DNA of 64,000 nt, from the NCBI GenBank assembly GCA_021307315.1, contig JAJSPD010000014.1, forward strand, positions 124,001-188,000. Reading direction: 5' to 3'. Of the stretch, positions 1-11,500 are shown one piece after another (positions within the stretch are counted from its first letter, which is position 1; the number at the start of each line of letters is the position of its first letter). The stretch comes from Bisporella sp. PMI_857. Its lineage: Eukaryota; Ascomycota; Leotiomycetes; Helotiales; Helotiaceae. The notes beneath the pieces are model-generated. The model did no database searches. It had not been told where the DNA came from and was given only the letters and a program-made list of their open reading frames with translations. The position numbers were made by a program, and so were the translations under genes.

Positions 1-1850
1 CGTTGTCTCGTAGAACTTCAGGATACCCCCCCTTCCCAAACCATTTGCGCTTCTTTGCACCTTGATCGTCACCACCCTCCGCTGTGTCGGAAGTAGTCGT
101 GTTATTTTGCTCAACGGCCTTCTGAATTGCTCTGACCAATCGTGCATCATGACCCACAAGAGGGTTGAGAATTGAGTGCGGCTTTATATGCTTTGACTTG
201 CCTTGTGAGCTCCGGATATACGCCATGAGTGTGACGCTTCTGGTAATGGGCCTACCCAATGTATCCCTCTTACGACTTCTTTCTTGTCTGCCTACAGCAC
301 GCTGGTAAAATCCACGTCTTATGCTATTATCCCTTTCGTTCCACGCTCTTTGAACTGCCTCATCCTCCTGGTCTAACCAGCTGTGGAATTCTATGTCTCT
401 CGTTGATATCTTTTCAGACTCGATTACCCCCAATTGCGTCGCGCAATGGTTTTGTTTCATGAAAACGCGTTTCTCTCTCCATATAGCATCTTCGACTGTT
501 GCTTCTGAGACTTGCACCGGAAACTCCGCGTTGAAAACTGCTTCTTCAATGGCGTCACTGAGTCCGCCATTCCCGCAACCTCTCGCGCAAAGCTCTTTGA
601 GAAAATTGCCGTCTCCATATTGATACCAGAGATATCTTGCAGACTCCATTTGCGCCGTTGCATCTACCTCTATATTGTCGAAATTAAGCTCCGACGAAGA
701 AATCCATACACATCTCCCAGAGTTCAGTTGATGTTTGAAAAGATCCACGACATCTTCCTTTCTACCAGTGAACTGTTGAACTGAAGGTAATGCGCTCAGA
801 ATCTCATAGTTCTGCAAAACCGGATGCTTGTGAAAAATGTATACCTCCGCCTCTTGAAGCATGCGACGAGCTTTCTCACTCGAGATCACAAGGCATTCGC
901 CTTCGTAAGTTAGCTCTTTCTCGGCAATAATCGTCTCCGGGAAATGGATGTCAAGACAGTCTTCGGCCTTCCGAAGAAGACTCGACACACCCTCATAAGG
1001 AAGTAGAGTAGGCTCTATGTATTGATATTGACCAGACTTATAAGATTCGGTCTTTCTTGAATAGCCAATGGCTGTATTAGATCTGGCTTTGATGTCTTGA
1101 GTTATTTCTTTGCTGAACCAAAGACTTCCATCCCCTCGTAGTGCTATGTGAATTTCTCTATCGTTGAGGCACATCCAGAATTCTGGGATGATAGTCCGTT
1201 GTCGCCGTAAAATGATGTGATGGTATGGCTCTGAAACCACAATTTGGGATAAACGCCCTGGCCAATTTTCCCCTGCTCTGCGTACTACACTTGGCAGCGG
1301 ATTCTTCCTCGCTCCTGAAATCGCAGGGCCGATGTGTGATTGCCCATGAGCATAACCCTGCTCCACTCCATAATCCTGCAATGGAGAAGTTTTGCTCTCT
1401 TCAGGTGAACTGGTTGGGGAGGCGCCAGTAGTTGCCGCGTCTGATGGAGTGCGCGTTTGCGTTGTTGCCTTTTGTCGAGATGCTAAAAGTCTGGGTTCAG
1501 TAATCGAATAAAATAAAATGAAAGTCTCCAGCAAGCTCGAAACCCCCAACCCCCCCAGATGGCTTACCTAAATGGTGTTCCTGATATGTTTGCAGATTCT
1601 GCGCAGTTAGATCTTGATAGTTTCGTACGGCAGCCATCTCCTTGGTTGGCTCTATGCCTTGAACAGGCTTGTGGGCAGACGATATGCTTGTGCCTGGTGA
1701 GACTTTGCCTGGAGTGTCACCACCTGCGCTTCTTCCGGTGGAGGCATCTGGTGAAGGTGTTTCTGCAATATCCAGTAGGGCAGCAATTCGTGCCTGTTCC
1801 CTAGGCATACTCGATGTCTGATGGCCCCCACTGAATCCTTCAACATCCAT
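1..1850 (-). CDS. Unrecognised protein, 3' end outside the window
   Basis: The gene has two coding exons in the window, 1850-1568 and 1482-1, joined by an 85 nt intron (GTAAGC to TTTTAG, phase 1). It runs off the left edge, so the C-terminus is missing. I start at the ATG at 1850 because the open frame upstream of it has no other ATG. The first ~180 residues are rich in Ser, Pro, Thr, Gly and Ala and look disordered. After that the protein becomes mixed and charged, with a segment beginning VVSEPYHHIILRRQR, many Glu/Lys/Arg residues, and a basic region with RQERSRKR and KKRKW that could be nuclear localisation signals. I do not recognise a domain. The long uninterrupted frame (about 490 codons in exon 2) and the sound splice site make it a real gene. 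A nuclear role is only an inference from the basic clusters. Confidence 0.75.
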
Positions 1851-2488
1851 CCTACTACAATTATTGCCGTTGAAAAGGGACAAGAATCAAAGTATCGAAC
1901 AGATTTAGAACTATGAAACTGAGACCTAGCGTCCGTGGTGATATCTAGCGGCGCTCTGCACCTAAATAGAGAAACGCCAAAGGCTTGATGTATTGTTTGC
2001 GAGCGTCGATTGATGTGAAATGGCACTATATATACGCCCTAGGAACCGTAGACAAAATCTATAATAATAAAATGTTACTTTGATGTTTGTTGGTGATGAT
2101 GATGGTTTGCGATGACTATTTTTGAGGTTGTCGTATTGTTATCGTCCATGCTGTAACGATTCGGCAGGTTTGAACCTGAAAGCGACTGTGGGCACTAACA
2201 ATGAGTCGCCGACAGATAATTGCGTAATAGTGCGTCAGTTAACTGTTGATTAATCTTAGGTTGATATGCTATCAACTAAGTTATTTCTGTGCCTCACTAG
2301 AAGAATAGCTTCTCAACCAATTATTCGAAGGAAGCCACGACATGAGCAAAGCGACATCACAAGGTGGACAACCTGGGTATATTGCTTCCCTCAAAACAAA
2401 ATGATAAAAAAATAATAACTCCAAGCGCCACGCTATACAAAGTGAGGGCTCCCAAAACCTCAAAGGTTAATCATCAGCCAACTCACCA
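1851..2488. other. Intergenic: promoter of the 1850 gene
   Basis: This interval lies upstream of the minus-strand gene starting at 1850 and downstream of the minus-strand gene ending at 2489. It is AT-rich with the TATA-like box noted separately. A 124-codon minus frame at 1652-2026 overlaps exon 1 in another frame and looks like a shadow. I see no further gene. Confidence 0.5.
2027..2034 (-). promoter_or_regulatory. TATA-like box of the 1850 gene
   Basis: TATATATA lies about 180 nt upstream of the ATG at 1850 on the minus strand. The site is self-complementary and its use is not proven. Confidence 0.3.
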
Positions 2489-4295
2489 TCAGGCATCGAT
2501 AAGTGAGCCCTCCAACTTCCCCCGCTCCAATGTCTTCCGGACCTGTTCGTTCTCTACTTTCCTTGAGTTGAGCCTCCTTTCCTCTAATCTCTCAACCCCG
2601 AGTTGAATATTCTCCATATGGACCGAGAGCGGAATGCTTGCCCTATCCCTTAAAAGCTCTGGCGCCCCGACTCGTTCACGCAAATCTTCTAGACCAGCCC
2701 CTATCTCTTGTAGTTTCAAGATCGTGCCTGACACATGTGCTACCGCACTTTTCCGATAGACTCCAACCTGCTTCAACAACGCGAGCTGGCGGTCCATGTT
2801 TTTCAATTTTCTCTGATTGCCACCTACTAGTGACCAGAGTTGTGACAATACCTCATCTTTAATGGCGCTAGTATGCATGCCATCTCGAGTCGAAATGCTG
2901 TGAATCACATCCAACCGATCATCTAAATTGGTGAGAACGTGAAGTAAAGCCTGGGCCTCACTAATAAGCTTAAAGAGCTCTTCCTCCACAAGACGGGTAT
3001 GCTGTATATACTGCTCCAATAGAATGCTTTCCGTAAATTTTACTGCCTGAAATGGTGCCAGTAATTTGTCGTTGACGAATGCGTTGATTGCGCCACGAGA
3101 AGCATCACGCTCATGGATACCGTCTAGAACACGAGCCGTCCAACGCGTAGTGGAGATAACGCTATCGACGGCGCGGCCAACATGGCTGTTGAACTTTTGA
3201 AGATCATATGAAACTATCCTCGCCGTCTCAATAAAGCCATCAAATTCGAGTACGAGCTCGTTTCTGTTGAATAGGTTAGTAAATTTTCGTTTAAGCGGAT
3301 CTATTGTATTCTACATAGTAAAGGCTATTCTCCACTCAAACATATAGTTTCGCTTGAAATATATCATGCTTGAAGTATGTATGTCCATTAATCAAGAAAC
3401 GAAAATTGCTCGCGCAAAGTAATTATAAAAACAGGAAACAACAAAATGACAGAGTTCCTTACTTGGAATGTAATTGACTATATCGAACAAGCTGCCGAAG
3501 ATCACGGATGGAGGACTCGCCGCGCTTCATATCCATCGGCAGAGCTGTGTTACCAGCAGACTCTTCTAAAACTTCTTCAAATTTGGCTTGCACATCCATG
3601 AGCTGGTCAAACTCAACCGGTGGTGGAGATCCATGACTGCTATCAACCCTATACGCAGGACAGAACGGAAGGTTCAGGAGACTCGCTCCTGGAATTCGGC
3701 AGACTGGCGACAGGGATGCATATACAGAATTTGTAACGAGGTTCCTGAGGACAACACCTAAACCAAATAATAAATATATCGCCAAGAGGTAGGATATTGG
3801 GGTTTTGAGGATTCGCAAGGCGCTACCCAGAACATCGGTGAGGTGTTTCAACATGCTGCCGCTGTGGTCGAGAACTGCTTCCACAATATCCTCCAAATGG
3901 CTTGGTTCTTTTGTTATCCGTGGCATTGGTGCATTTGAATCTTTATTTGTGCCAGTCCGCCTCCGAACTCTCTTCTCTGGACTATCATTTGATTCCTGCT
4001 GCCTCGAGCTCCTTCTGCGAGGCTCTATTGCTGTTGTATGTTCTCCCTTATGTAGCCTTGTGCCTCTGCTGGATGATTCCGCCCATGAGGCCTCTAGAGT
4101 ATCCGCGTCTAATGGTGGCATAAAAAACTCGGGCTCTGGAGATCTTGCTACTCTCGTAGTGTCTTTAACCTTGCGAGGAGGGGTAATTCTTCGTCTATAT
4201 TTCTCTTGAGCCTCTCCAGGTGAATATTCCGAACTATCATCTCCTTCAACCACCCAGGAGTCGCCCAGCTGTAGCTTCTGTTTGCCTGGAGGCAT
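2489..4295 (-). CDS. Conserved-looking single-pass membrane protein, function unknown
   Basis: Two exons, 4295-3463 and 3263-2489, give 535 residues. The 199 nt intron has a textbook TACTAAC branch site and CAACAG acceptor, and the splice joins ...HSK to NELVLEFDGF in frame. The ATG at 4295 is the first in frame. The first ~140 residues are charged and Ser/Arg-rich (KRVRRRTGTNK is a possible nuclear localisation signal). One hydrophobic segment of about 25 residues follows (ISYLLAIYLLFGLGVVL), then a long Leu/Glu/Arg-rich helical or coiled-coil C-terminal half. Basic N-terminus, one membrane span and coiled-coil lumenal or cytosolic part would suit a nuclear-envelope or ER tether, but that is inference. 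It shares a 352 bp divergent promoter with the mitochondrial threonyl-tRNA synthetase gene. Confidence 0.8.
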
Positions 4296-4647
4296 GATAT
4301 ACGAGATACGTGCAGCAAATCAACAGCGAGGGAGGGGTGTAGGTACTTGTTTTAGGAAGAATCTAGGAAGAGAAGCATATATGGAAACTGAAGAGGAGAA
4401 GGAACAAGTAGAAGGACATGCAGCAAATGGAAAGAAGCGATGCGAAAATAATCTAGTAAATACCGTAACGTGATGTGATGTGATGTGGTATATGAATATA
4501 CCTGATGATTGGATTATCAGTGACGTTGTTGTCACCTGCGGTCGCGTTCCCGAAAGTTGCAGGGGTCATTTTCTGCGAGCTGCAAGTCGCGAGACCTCGA
4601 CTGGAGTTATCACGATCTGTTCTGAGGAGGACACCGCACCTGACATA
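4296..4647. promoter_or_regulatory. Divergent promoter between membrane protein gene and MST1
   Basis: 352 bp separate the two start codons (4295 minus, 4648 plus). The interval has a TGATG-rich direct repeat near 4472-4487. The plus-strand frame is open from 4480, but the first ATG giving a mitochondrial-type N-terminus is at 4648. Confidence 0.5.
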
Positions 4648-6294
4648 ATGCGCTCTTTGAGAACTCTACAAATATTACAACAGGCGTCCAGTTTATCACA
4701 TGCAGCGACGAGGCACGGCGGCAGAAGGCTCGTCAGAAGAACAACAGTCCCTTACTTTACCTATAGCCCATACTGCTCATCCTGTGATGCTCCAGGAGAA
4801 TCTACTACCGACCCTCCAATACCGCCAGCAGATCACCGGCAGCTAGCGATTGAACAAGAGTTATTCACCACCTCTCCTTATAGCCCGGGCTCGCCGCTCT
4901 TTCTTCCCAATGGCACACGAATTTTCAACGCCCTCGCCAATTTCCTGCGCCAGAAGTACGAAAAATACGGATTTCAAGAAGTCATCACACCTACAATATA
5001 TAAAAAGTCACTATGGGAGAAGTCAGGGCATTGGGAGAATTATGCAGAGGATATGTACGTCGTGACCGGGCGGGGAGCGGAAGGGAAAACAGTAGGCAAG
5101 CAAATCGGGGAAGATGAGGAGTACGGATTGAAGCCGATGAATTGTCCAGGGCATTGCTTGCTATTTGCTTCAAAGCAGAGAAGCTACCGCGATCTGCCCA
5201 TACGATATGCGGACTTCAGCCCATTGCACCGAAACGAGATATCAGGAGCATTAAGCGGGTTAACACGATTGAGGAAGTTCCACCAAGACGATGGCCATAT
5301 CTTTTGTCGGCCCTCGCAGATCGGTGAAGAGATATCTAAATCCTTAGAATTTGTCAAAGAGACCTATAAAACTCTGCAGTTAGGGCCTTATCGGTTAGCA
5401 CTGTCGACCCGGCCACAGGACAATTTTATTGGAACATTGGAGGAATGGGATAATGCGGAAAATGCCTTGAAGGCGGCACTCGACGCGAGCGGCGAGACGT
5501 GGACAATAAGTGAGGGAGACGGCGCTTTCTACGGACCCAAAATAGATATTATTCTGAGGGACACAGATGGAAAGGAGCACCAGACATCCACCATCCAGCT
5601 CGATTTTCAATTACCAAAGCGATTCGAACTGCAATACCAAGCACCCGCAGCCGCATTTGAACAGAAAGGAATATCTCCAACAGATCCTAGACTCCTTGAA
5701 GAGCAAGGACCGGTAACGCCTGTGGTAATTCACAGAGCCGTGCTGGGATCTGTGGAACGGCTAATGGCGCTCTTGATAGAACATCACAGTGGCAAGTGGC
5801 CATTTTGGTTAAGCCCACGTCAGGTCGTCATACTTACCGTGAATGACAAGCCGAAGGTGATGAAATTCGCACGCCATGTACAAAATACCCTCGGTGTCAA
5901 CGCGGGGCCACTCACAACTGGCATTCCTATTGTTGTAGACATTGACGACAGACCCATATCTCTTGGGAAAAAGAAGCGAGACGCGATATCAAAGCGTTAC
6001 AGTGTTGTGTTGACTATTGGAGAACGTAATGCAACAGAACAATCTGTGAGCTGCGACTTCAACGGCGTCTCACCCGAGGCAAAGGCCTTCCTCGAAACCC
6101 AACATAGCCCCAAGAATTTGAGGGATGGGTTGACTTCCTTACGTGAGATATCCGCCGAGGAGGTATTAGAGGATGAGACACACATAGACGAAAGGAGAAC
6201 TGATGTTTCAGTATCTAGCAAGCAGTCCAAGCAAGACTTTGAAGCACAGACTTTGAAAATGAAACTCATGTTATTACAGATATTGCGAATATGA
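4648..6294 (+). CDS. MST1: Mitochondrial threonyl-tRNA synthetase
   Basis: Intronless, 548 residues. It charges mitochondrial tRNA-Thr with threonine. Class II motif 1 is at about residues 90-145 (GFQEVITPTIYKKSLWEKSG). Motif 2 follows with its zinc and ATP residues (MNCPGHC, then GLTRLRKFHQDDGHIFC), and motif 3 has VLGSVERLMALLIEHH. A C-terminal anticodon-binding domain follows. The zinc ligands Cys (in MNCPGHC) and the two His (in QDDGHIFC and VIHRAVLG) are present. There is no TGS/editing N-terminal domain, as in the yeast mitochondrial enzyme. I chose the ATG at 4648 because it begins MRSLRTLQILQQASSL, an Arg/Ser/Leu-rich amphipathic leader typical of mitochondrial import. An in-frame ATG at 4483 would put an unlikely acidic leader in front of it. 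Identification is secure; the exact start is likely but not certain. Confidence 0.95.
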   Translation: MRSLRTLQILQQASSLSHAATRHGGRRLVRRTTVPYFTYSPYCSSCDAPGESTTDPPIPPADHRQLAIEQELFTTSPYSPGSPLFLPNGTRIFNALANFLRQKYEKYGFQEVITPTIYKKSLWEKSGHWENYAEDMYVVTGRGAEGKTVGKQIGEDEEYGLKPMNCPGHCLLFASKQRSYRDLPIRYADFSPLHRNEISGALSGLTRLRKFHQDDGHIFCRPSQIGEEISKSLEFVKETYKTLQLGPYRLALSTRPQDNFIGTLEEWDNAENALKAALDASGETWTISEGDGAFYGPKIDIILRDTDGKEHQTSTIQLDFQLPKRFELQYQAPAAAFEQKGISPTDPRLLEEQGPVTPVVIHRAVLGSVERLMALLIEHHSGKWPFWLSPRQVVILTVNDKPKVMKFARHVQNTLGVNAGPLTTGIPIVVDIDDRPISLGKKKRDAISKRYSVVLTIGERNATEQSVSCDFNGVSPEAKAFLETQHSPKNLRDGLTSLREISAEEVLEDETHIDERRTDVSVSSKQSKQDFEAQTLKMKLMLLQILRI

Positions 6295-7819
6295 AAAGAT
6301 TTGTAGCTTATATATAACATCGTAACGCCAAGCAGAAGTAGACATATGTACATTAAGTATGGTTGAAACGATTTTCTCGTTTTTTCGAGATCCGGTTTCT
6401 CTATTACATCTTGTATAATCATCCTTATTATTCCCAATCCCGTCGTGTACTCCTTTCCTCTGGTGCTTCCAAGGTATCATACTCAGCAATCCCGCTCGCT
6501 CAGGGCGGAGGCGCGAGCTTTTTCGTAGATTTCTGTGCTTTCTGCATTTATTGTCGTTCAATCCTCTTCCATTCTTCGCCAGCTATTTGTCCATACGTTA
6601 ATTTGCCACATTATCTAGCTTGATGAGTAACGCACACGCTGAATGAGGCATTGATCAATCGTATTTCAAATCTTTACGAGCATGTGCTATTGCCAGAGTA
6701 TCTCCGGCCGCCATCTGCCCCCGATATATAGGCAAGAGTTACACTGTTGCTCTGCTCTTGGACGGTGGACGCTTTGAGATCTACAGGAATGTCCTACTTC
6801 CCAGGTAGACTATAGACATCAAGCTTCCGATTTAATAACCGGGCATAATGTTTTATTCAATTACTAAGCACACGCTGTTGTGTCCCTGCGCCGTTGTGGT
6901 TTTTCTTATGATCTGAACAGTTTGCGGCGTAAAATCACATAACCAGTACCTAGCCAAGTATATATTTCATTTTTTGGATTTCATTTAACAGAAGAATATG
7001 TGGATGGTCCGAGAAATGGCTTCGCCCCTCATGTGCGTGCATATTTCTGACTGATAGGATGGAGGATGGTTTGGTTGTCAAAATATGAAATGCAAACGCA
7101 CAAAAATTTACTAAAGCCCTTTGCAATATCAGTACACCTTTCCTTGAAGCTTAATAGCAGTCAAGAATAGAGGTAGAAACAAACATGGTGGAGAACCCAA
7201 ATAACATTAGAATACGTTGTGTCCATGGAATGGCTCGGTACAACAGTCGCGATGCCCTTTCACATATCAAAACAATCCTTCCAGAAATTGAAGCGAAAAT
7301 AAAAAAAAATAAAACATTTTAGATACCGGAGAAACGGCCATACCATTCCATCGGGCCGACTCTCACAGCGATTCAAGAAGAGGAAGCCCAAATACCATCG
7401 CCTATCTCTCCCTCGGAGATTTCTCCTTCCATCTGCATTCCACCCAGCCCATACGAAACACCTAACTCAACCTCCTCATTCCTCATCACCAAGGCACGTC
7501 CGAAGCCTCACCCGGGGCCATCTCGTCATACGGTGCTGCAAGCCATTTACCTCATATGTCTCGAGGGAAATTCGAGGGTGAACGATTGGCCTGCGCTCCT
7601 CAATGACGCGGGCCGTTGGGGAGAGGAAGAAAGAACGAAAGAAAGAAAGGATGGGGGGAATGGGATCCCGCGTTTTTCATTCCCCTCCTCCAGGTATTTG
7701 GAAATTAGTGACTTGTTTCTGGAAATTAAGGATTGGAGCGGTGAAAGATATAAAGAAAGTGCGCTTCGCGTGGGCGGAAACCGAATTCTTCATTTCTGAA
7801 CCATTACTCTTCTTTCACA

Positions 7820-7825
7820 TATAAG
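7820..7825 (+). promoter_or_regulatory. TATA box of the small secreted protein gene
   Basis: TATAAG lies 116 nt upstream of the ATG at 7941, followed by a pyrimidine-rich leader, which is the usual layout for a strongly expressed fungal gene. Confidence 0.5.
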
Positions 7826-7923
7826 CCCTCGCGCTCAGTCACTCATTTTTCATTCCGAAACTTTTCAGCCTCCCGTGATCCCTCTCTCCTTCTTAGATAG
7901 CATTTTCGGAAAAGAACGAAACT

Positions 7924-7937
7924 CCCCCCCCCCCCCC
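7924..7937 (+). repeat. C14 tract in the 5' leader
   Basis: A run of 14 C ends three bases before the start codon at 7941. Its length may vary between isolates or be an assembly artefact. Confidence 0.8.
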
Positions 7938-7940
7938 AAC

Positions 7941-8274
7941 ATGCACTTCCCAACCTTCGTCATTGCCACCGCGATGCTGCTCACCGGAGCGGCATCATCA
8001 GCCGTAGAAGGCAAGCTGGCTGGACGCCAAGGTGTGCCGATTTTTTGCTTTCCTCCCTTCCCTGCGTAACCGCTGACCACCGAACGCAGAAATTCCCGAT
8101 TCCTCACCACCGCCAACAACTGCTGCACCTGCTGAGCCCACCGTCGGCGCATCATCCAGCGCCACGTTCACAGGCTGGAACGCCACGATGCCGGTGCCGT
8201 GCGGGAGTGGAACTGGGACTGGAGACTGCTACACCGCAGCGTCAACTGGGTTTTTGACGCAGAGGAAGATGTAA
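7941..8274 (+). CDS. Small secreted protein, 91 residues, function unknown
   Basis: Two exons, 7941-8031 and 8090-8274, with a 58 nt intron (GTGTGC donor, GCTGAC branch, CGCAG acceptor; phase 1). The N-terminus MHFPTFVIATAMLLTGAASS is a clear signal peptide with an Ala-x-Ala-like cleavage region. The mature part has a Pro/Thr/Ser-rich stretch, an N-glycosylation sequon in WNAT, and only two cysteines (PVPCGSG and GDCYTAAS) that could form one disulfide. It ends TGFLTQRKM. Size, leader and TATA-driven promoter fit the broad class of fungal small secreted proteins. I do not recognise a family and cannot say whether it acts on a host, on the wall or elsewhere. Confidence 0.7.
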
Positions 8275-8508
8275 GGCGATGAGAATGAGAACAGGGTTAT
8301 CCCCGCTCTACAGCCGGTTAATTGGAAGAGGGGATACTGGGGTGAATGGTATATGAAATGGATGACAAAATGTTGCCCGATCTTACGTAAAGAGATTGGT
8401 ATTCTTAGCTGGACTATACCTCTGGGTCATTAGATATGTGTGCAAGGAATACATTTTTTTGAGGAACTACGAACACACTTGTATCATCTCCATTTTCCCT
8501 CCTTTGGC

Positions 8509-11500
8509 TCAATCTCCAAGCAACATCCCATTGACTTTCTCACTCGTACTGACAGAGCCCTTCCTCTGAGCCTGCATTGCTTTGCGTCGTCGACGATGAA
8601 CCATCGGCCATGTTGGAGATGATCCCGGCGCAGCTTTAAATTTACTCTTCCTGCTCAGATCTTCGTCTTCTGAAGAGCAATCAACGTCCCAATCTTCACT
8701 TGCCTTGGTTCTGTCGATAATCTTTGCGATCTTCTGGACAGACTTCTCCCATGCATTCATGATCGAAGCAAGGCTCTTCGCTAGAGCAAAAGTTGCGATT
8801 AAGAAGGTGGCGAGTAGTCCCCCAAATACACCACCACCAAGATTCTCAGAAACAAGATCTACCGACCAGAGGGCCTTTCTCCCATTAACTGGCTGCAAGT
8901 TTAGATATTGAGATAAGACTTACAGCAACGAAAGAAACAGGCAAATAAGCGATAGTTATATATGTCAGAATACGTATCGTATCATTCTGTTTGAGTGCAG
9001 TGTGTGTATCTTCGAGGCTAGAGACAGCGGAAATCTAAGTATTTATGAGTCAGTTTTAGCATAGTTGCGGGTCCAAAATATTTGGCCTACCCCTTCCCTA
9101 AATCGGGATATTTGCACAATCTTTTGTTCAATCTTGACATGTACTGAAACCAAATTGCCATACTGTTTATCAAAATCTTCAAGACGGATCTGACATTGGT
9201 GTTCCAATTCCTGGTGTCGCCGACCTGGACCCTGTTGGGGGTTAGTAACCGAGGAAAGTATCTGATTTTCGAATATGAGTACCTGGATAATGTACTTTCT
9301 CATGCTCTCTTTCGCTTCTCGGACTTTGTCCAAAGAATCCGATAATCTGTCATCGAAAATTCTTAATGCTTCTAAGGCCCATAACATGGATTTTAGTCGC
9401 TGAATAGCTTCTTCTTCATGTTCCCAATCGAGTCCTCTCTTGAGAACTTGACGCTATACGTTCTTTAGTGAACTTCACCAATAGCCAGAGTATTGCATAC
9501 TCACACCCAGTTTAATAGCGCGATTCATTTCATCAAGAATCGCATCATACTCTTTTGACAGACTCTCGCATATGATGCCGAGGAATGCGAGGAAAATCAA
9601 GCATCGCCCAGTTGATGGTTGGTGAACAAAGCATTGTAAATTTATCATGATCGGATCAATCCTATCCATCATAGTGGTCTCTGATAGCACAGGAGAAATA
9701 ATAGAACAGGTCCACCAGTTCCCCGAGACATCACCTGAAATGACTAAAGATGAGGACCCTTCCTCAATCTCATTGGTTGGCTCCACTTCATTATGCTCTT
9801 GCCTCCACCAACGTTGCTTAACTTTTTTCTGGAGCAGGACCTTCTTTGGTGGAAACGGTGCCTTATCTCGCTGTTCGTGAAATAAGCCATGGTGCTTGGT
9901 GTCTTGCTTAAATCCCCAGTAAGAAAGACTGATGCTTGTCACCCATACCTCTTTTCTAGCATCAAAGAAATGAGACGAATCTCGGAAATGGTTATCAAAG
10001 GTATCGATAGCTTGTACGTGCCACATGTATATAAAAGCTTTAACAACTGATGGTGAGCATTTTTGGAGAAAACTTGGATCATTAGCTGCGAAACTTTAAT
10101 ATTTAACTGCACGCTGGGGCAACTTACAAGATGCGATATCTCACAGCCCGGTCCAAAAGCTAGTCAGAGTCAGGGCAAATCATTCTCTGAATGAGACGTG
10201 AGGTCACTCACACTGTCATTCAGTACGTGCAATAAAGCATTCCTCTGCTTCTCCTTCACTTCCTTCAAGGTTTTAGGACTTTTCAGCAATTCTTTGAACT
10301 TGGAGCTTAAACCGGCGTATTTCCTCTGTAGAGCATCTCCTTTTAGTACGGGCTGGTCTTCTGCTAAGTAACCATCCAAATATGTCGTCCAGAGACGCAA
10401 GGTTAGAGACTCTGGACTTGGTCCAAACGCGTTTGGTTCATGGTTGCCACCGTCGAAGGTGAATATCTGCGGTTCATTATTCTTGCCGTCTTCATCTATG
10501 AGCTCCTGGTGTTGAAGGCGACCTGTGATTGTAACCTCAGTCCTTCCATTCCAATGGAAGCCGATGTCAATAACAGTGAGATGAAGTAATTCATCCAAAT
10601 CGAATTGCTCTGCGATTTTGCCCACAGTCTATCCTCAATTAGCTCTGGGATCAATAGAGGTTCAGAAGGGACAGGTGTCCTGAGCCTATCTGCAGCACTT
10701 GGGAATCAGGCAAATAAGCCATCGGTATAGTTCCTGAGCTTGCACCCTGTCTAGAAGGAAAGGCGGCTGTCAATGAGAGTTACTTACCCACTCAGGCGGC
10801 GCAAGAAGATCCTTTTCTAGCGTGGTACCTGCCTCAGATTTGACTTTTCTATCAAAGTATTGTAGTATGCCATTCCGTAATTGAACTGTTTTCGTCTGAG
10901 CAGAGCGATAGAGCTCAGGTGTATCGTCCAAAGATTGGATCCCTATTCAAAGTCAGGTGGTTCCACATTCGCTGATATGGAAATATACCAGTCAGCCGGC
11001 AGAAAATGGAGAGTTGACTTACATGTATCAGGATGAAGGATATATGGAGGAGAGAAGTTTATCCAGTCATATTCAAGTACCATGTCGTTTTCCTTTTTTA
11101 AACAATTGATTATGATGTCTTGCTTCTGTAACTGTCTTCTGAGAAGATCAGCAATGGTATCATCCGGAGAGTCTTTCTTCGGCTTTGATTCCACCACTGA
11201 CTTCATTTCCTTTTCATTCATCATTTCTGTTTCGGTAAGTGCTGTTGTAGGCTGGAGCTTTTGCGAGAATTCGGGCTTCGGCGCATCATCCTCTGCGCTT
11301 ACTTTATCCACTGAAGCAGGTTTAGTCCGCATATCTAGAAAGGTTGAGCACATAATAGCAGCTGCATCAATATCCCACCAGAGTGAAGCAACATTTGGGA
11401 ACCCGATGTCCCAATTAGGTAAGAAGGTGTAAGTTGCTGTCATAAATTGCAGTGAGTCTGATCGAGCTGTTTTGAGCTCCTGTTCATCCATTTCTGGCTC

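Larger units (their letters stand above)
6295..7940. other. Gene-poor interval with one doubtful interrupted frame
   Basis: No secure gene is seen. A plus-strand frame starts at the ATG at 7185, runs 45 codons, meets TAG at 7320-7322 in an A-rich stretch, and then stays open in the same frame for 158 more codons to TGA at 7797-7799. The downstream part reads as Pro/Glu/Ser-rich protein (for example IQEEEAQIPSPISPSEISPS). CATTTTAG at the stop could instead be a splice acceptor. The last ~120 nt before the TATA box are purine-rich (GAAAGAAAG tracts) and probably promoter of the small secreted protein gene. Confidence 0.35.

Noticed and set aside
1652..2026. 124-codon minus-strand frame
   Set aside because: Overlaps exon 1 of the unknown gene in another frame, lacks a domain, and its sequence is not protein-like.
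2155..2225. tRNA-like 3' half (GGTTTGAACC)
   Set aside because: A T-arm-like hairpin is present, but the rest of a cloverleaf cannot be formed.
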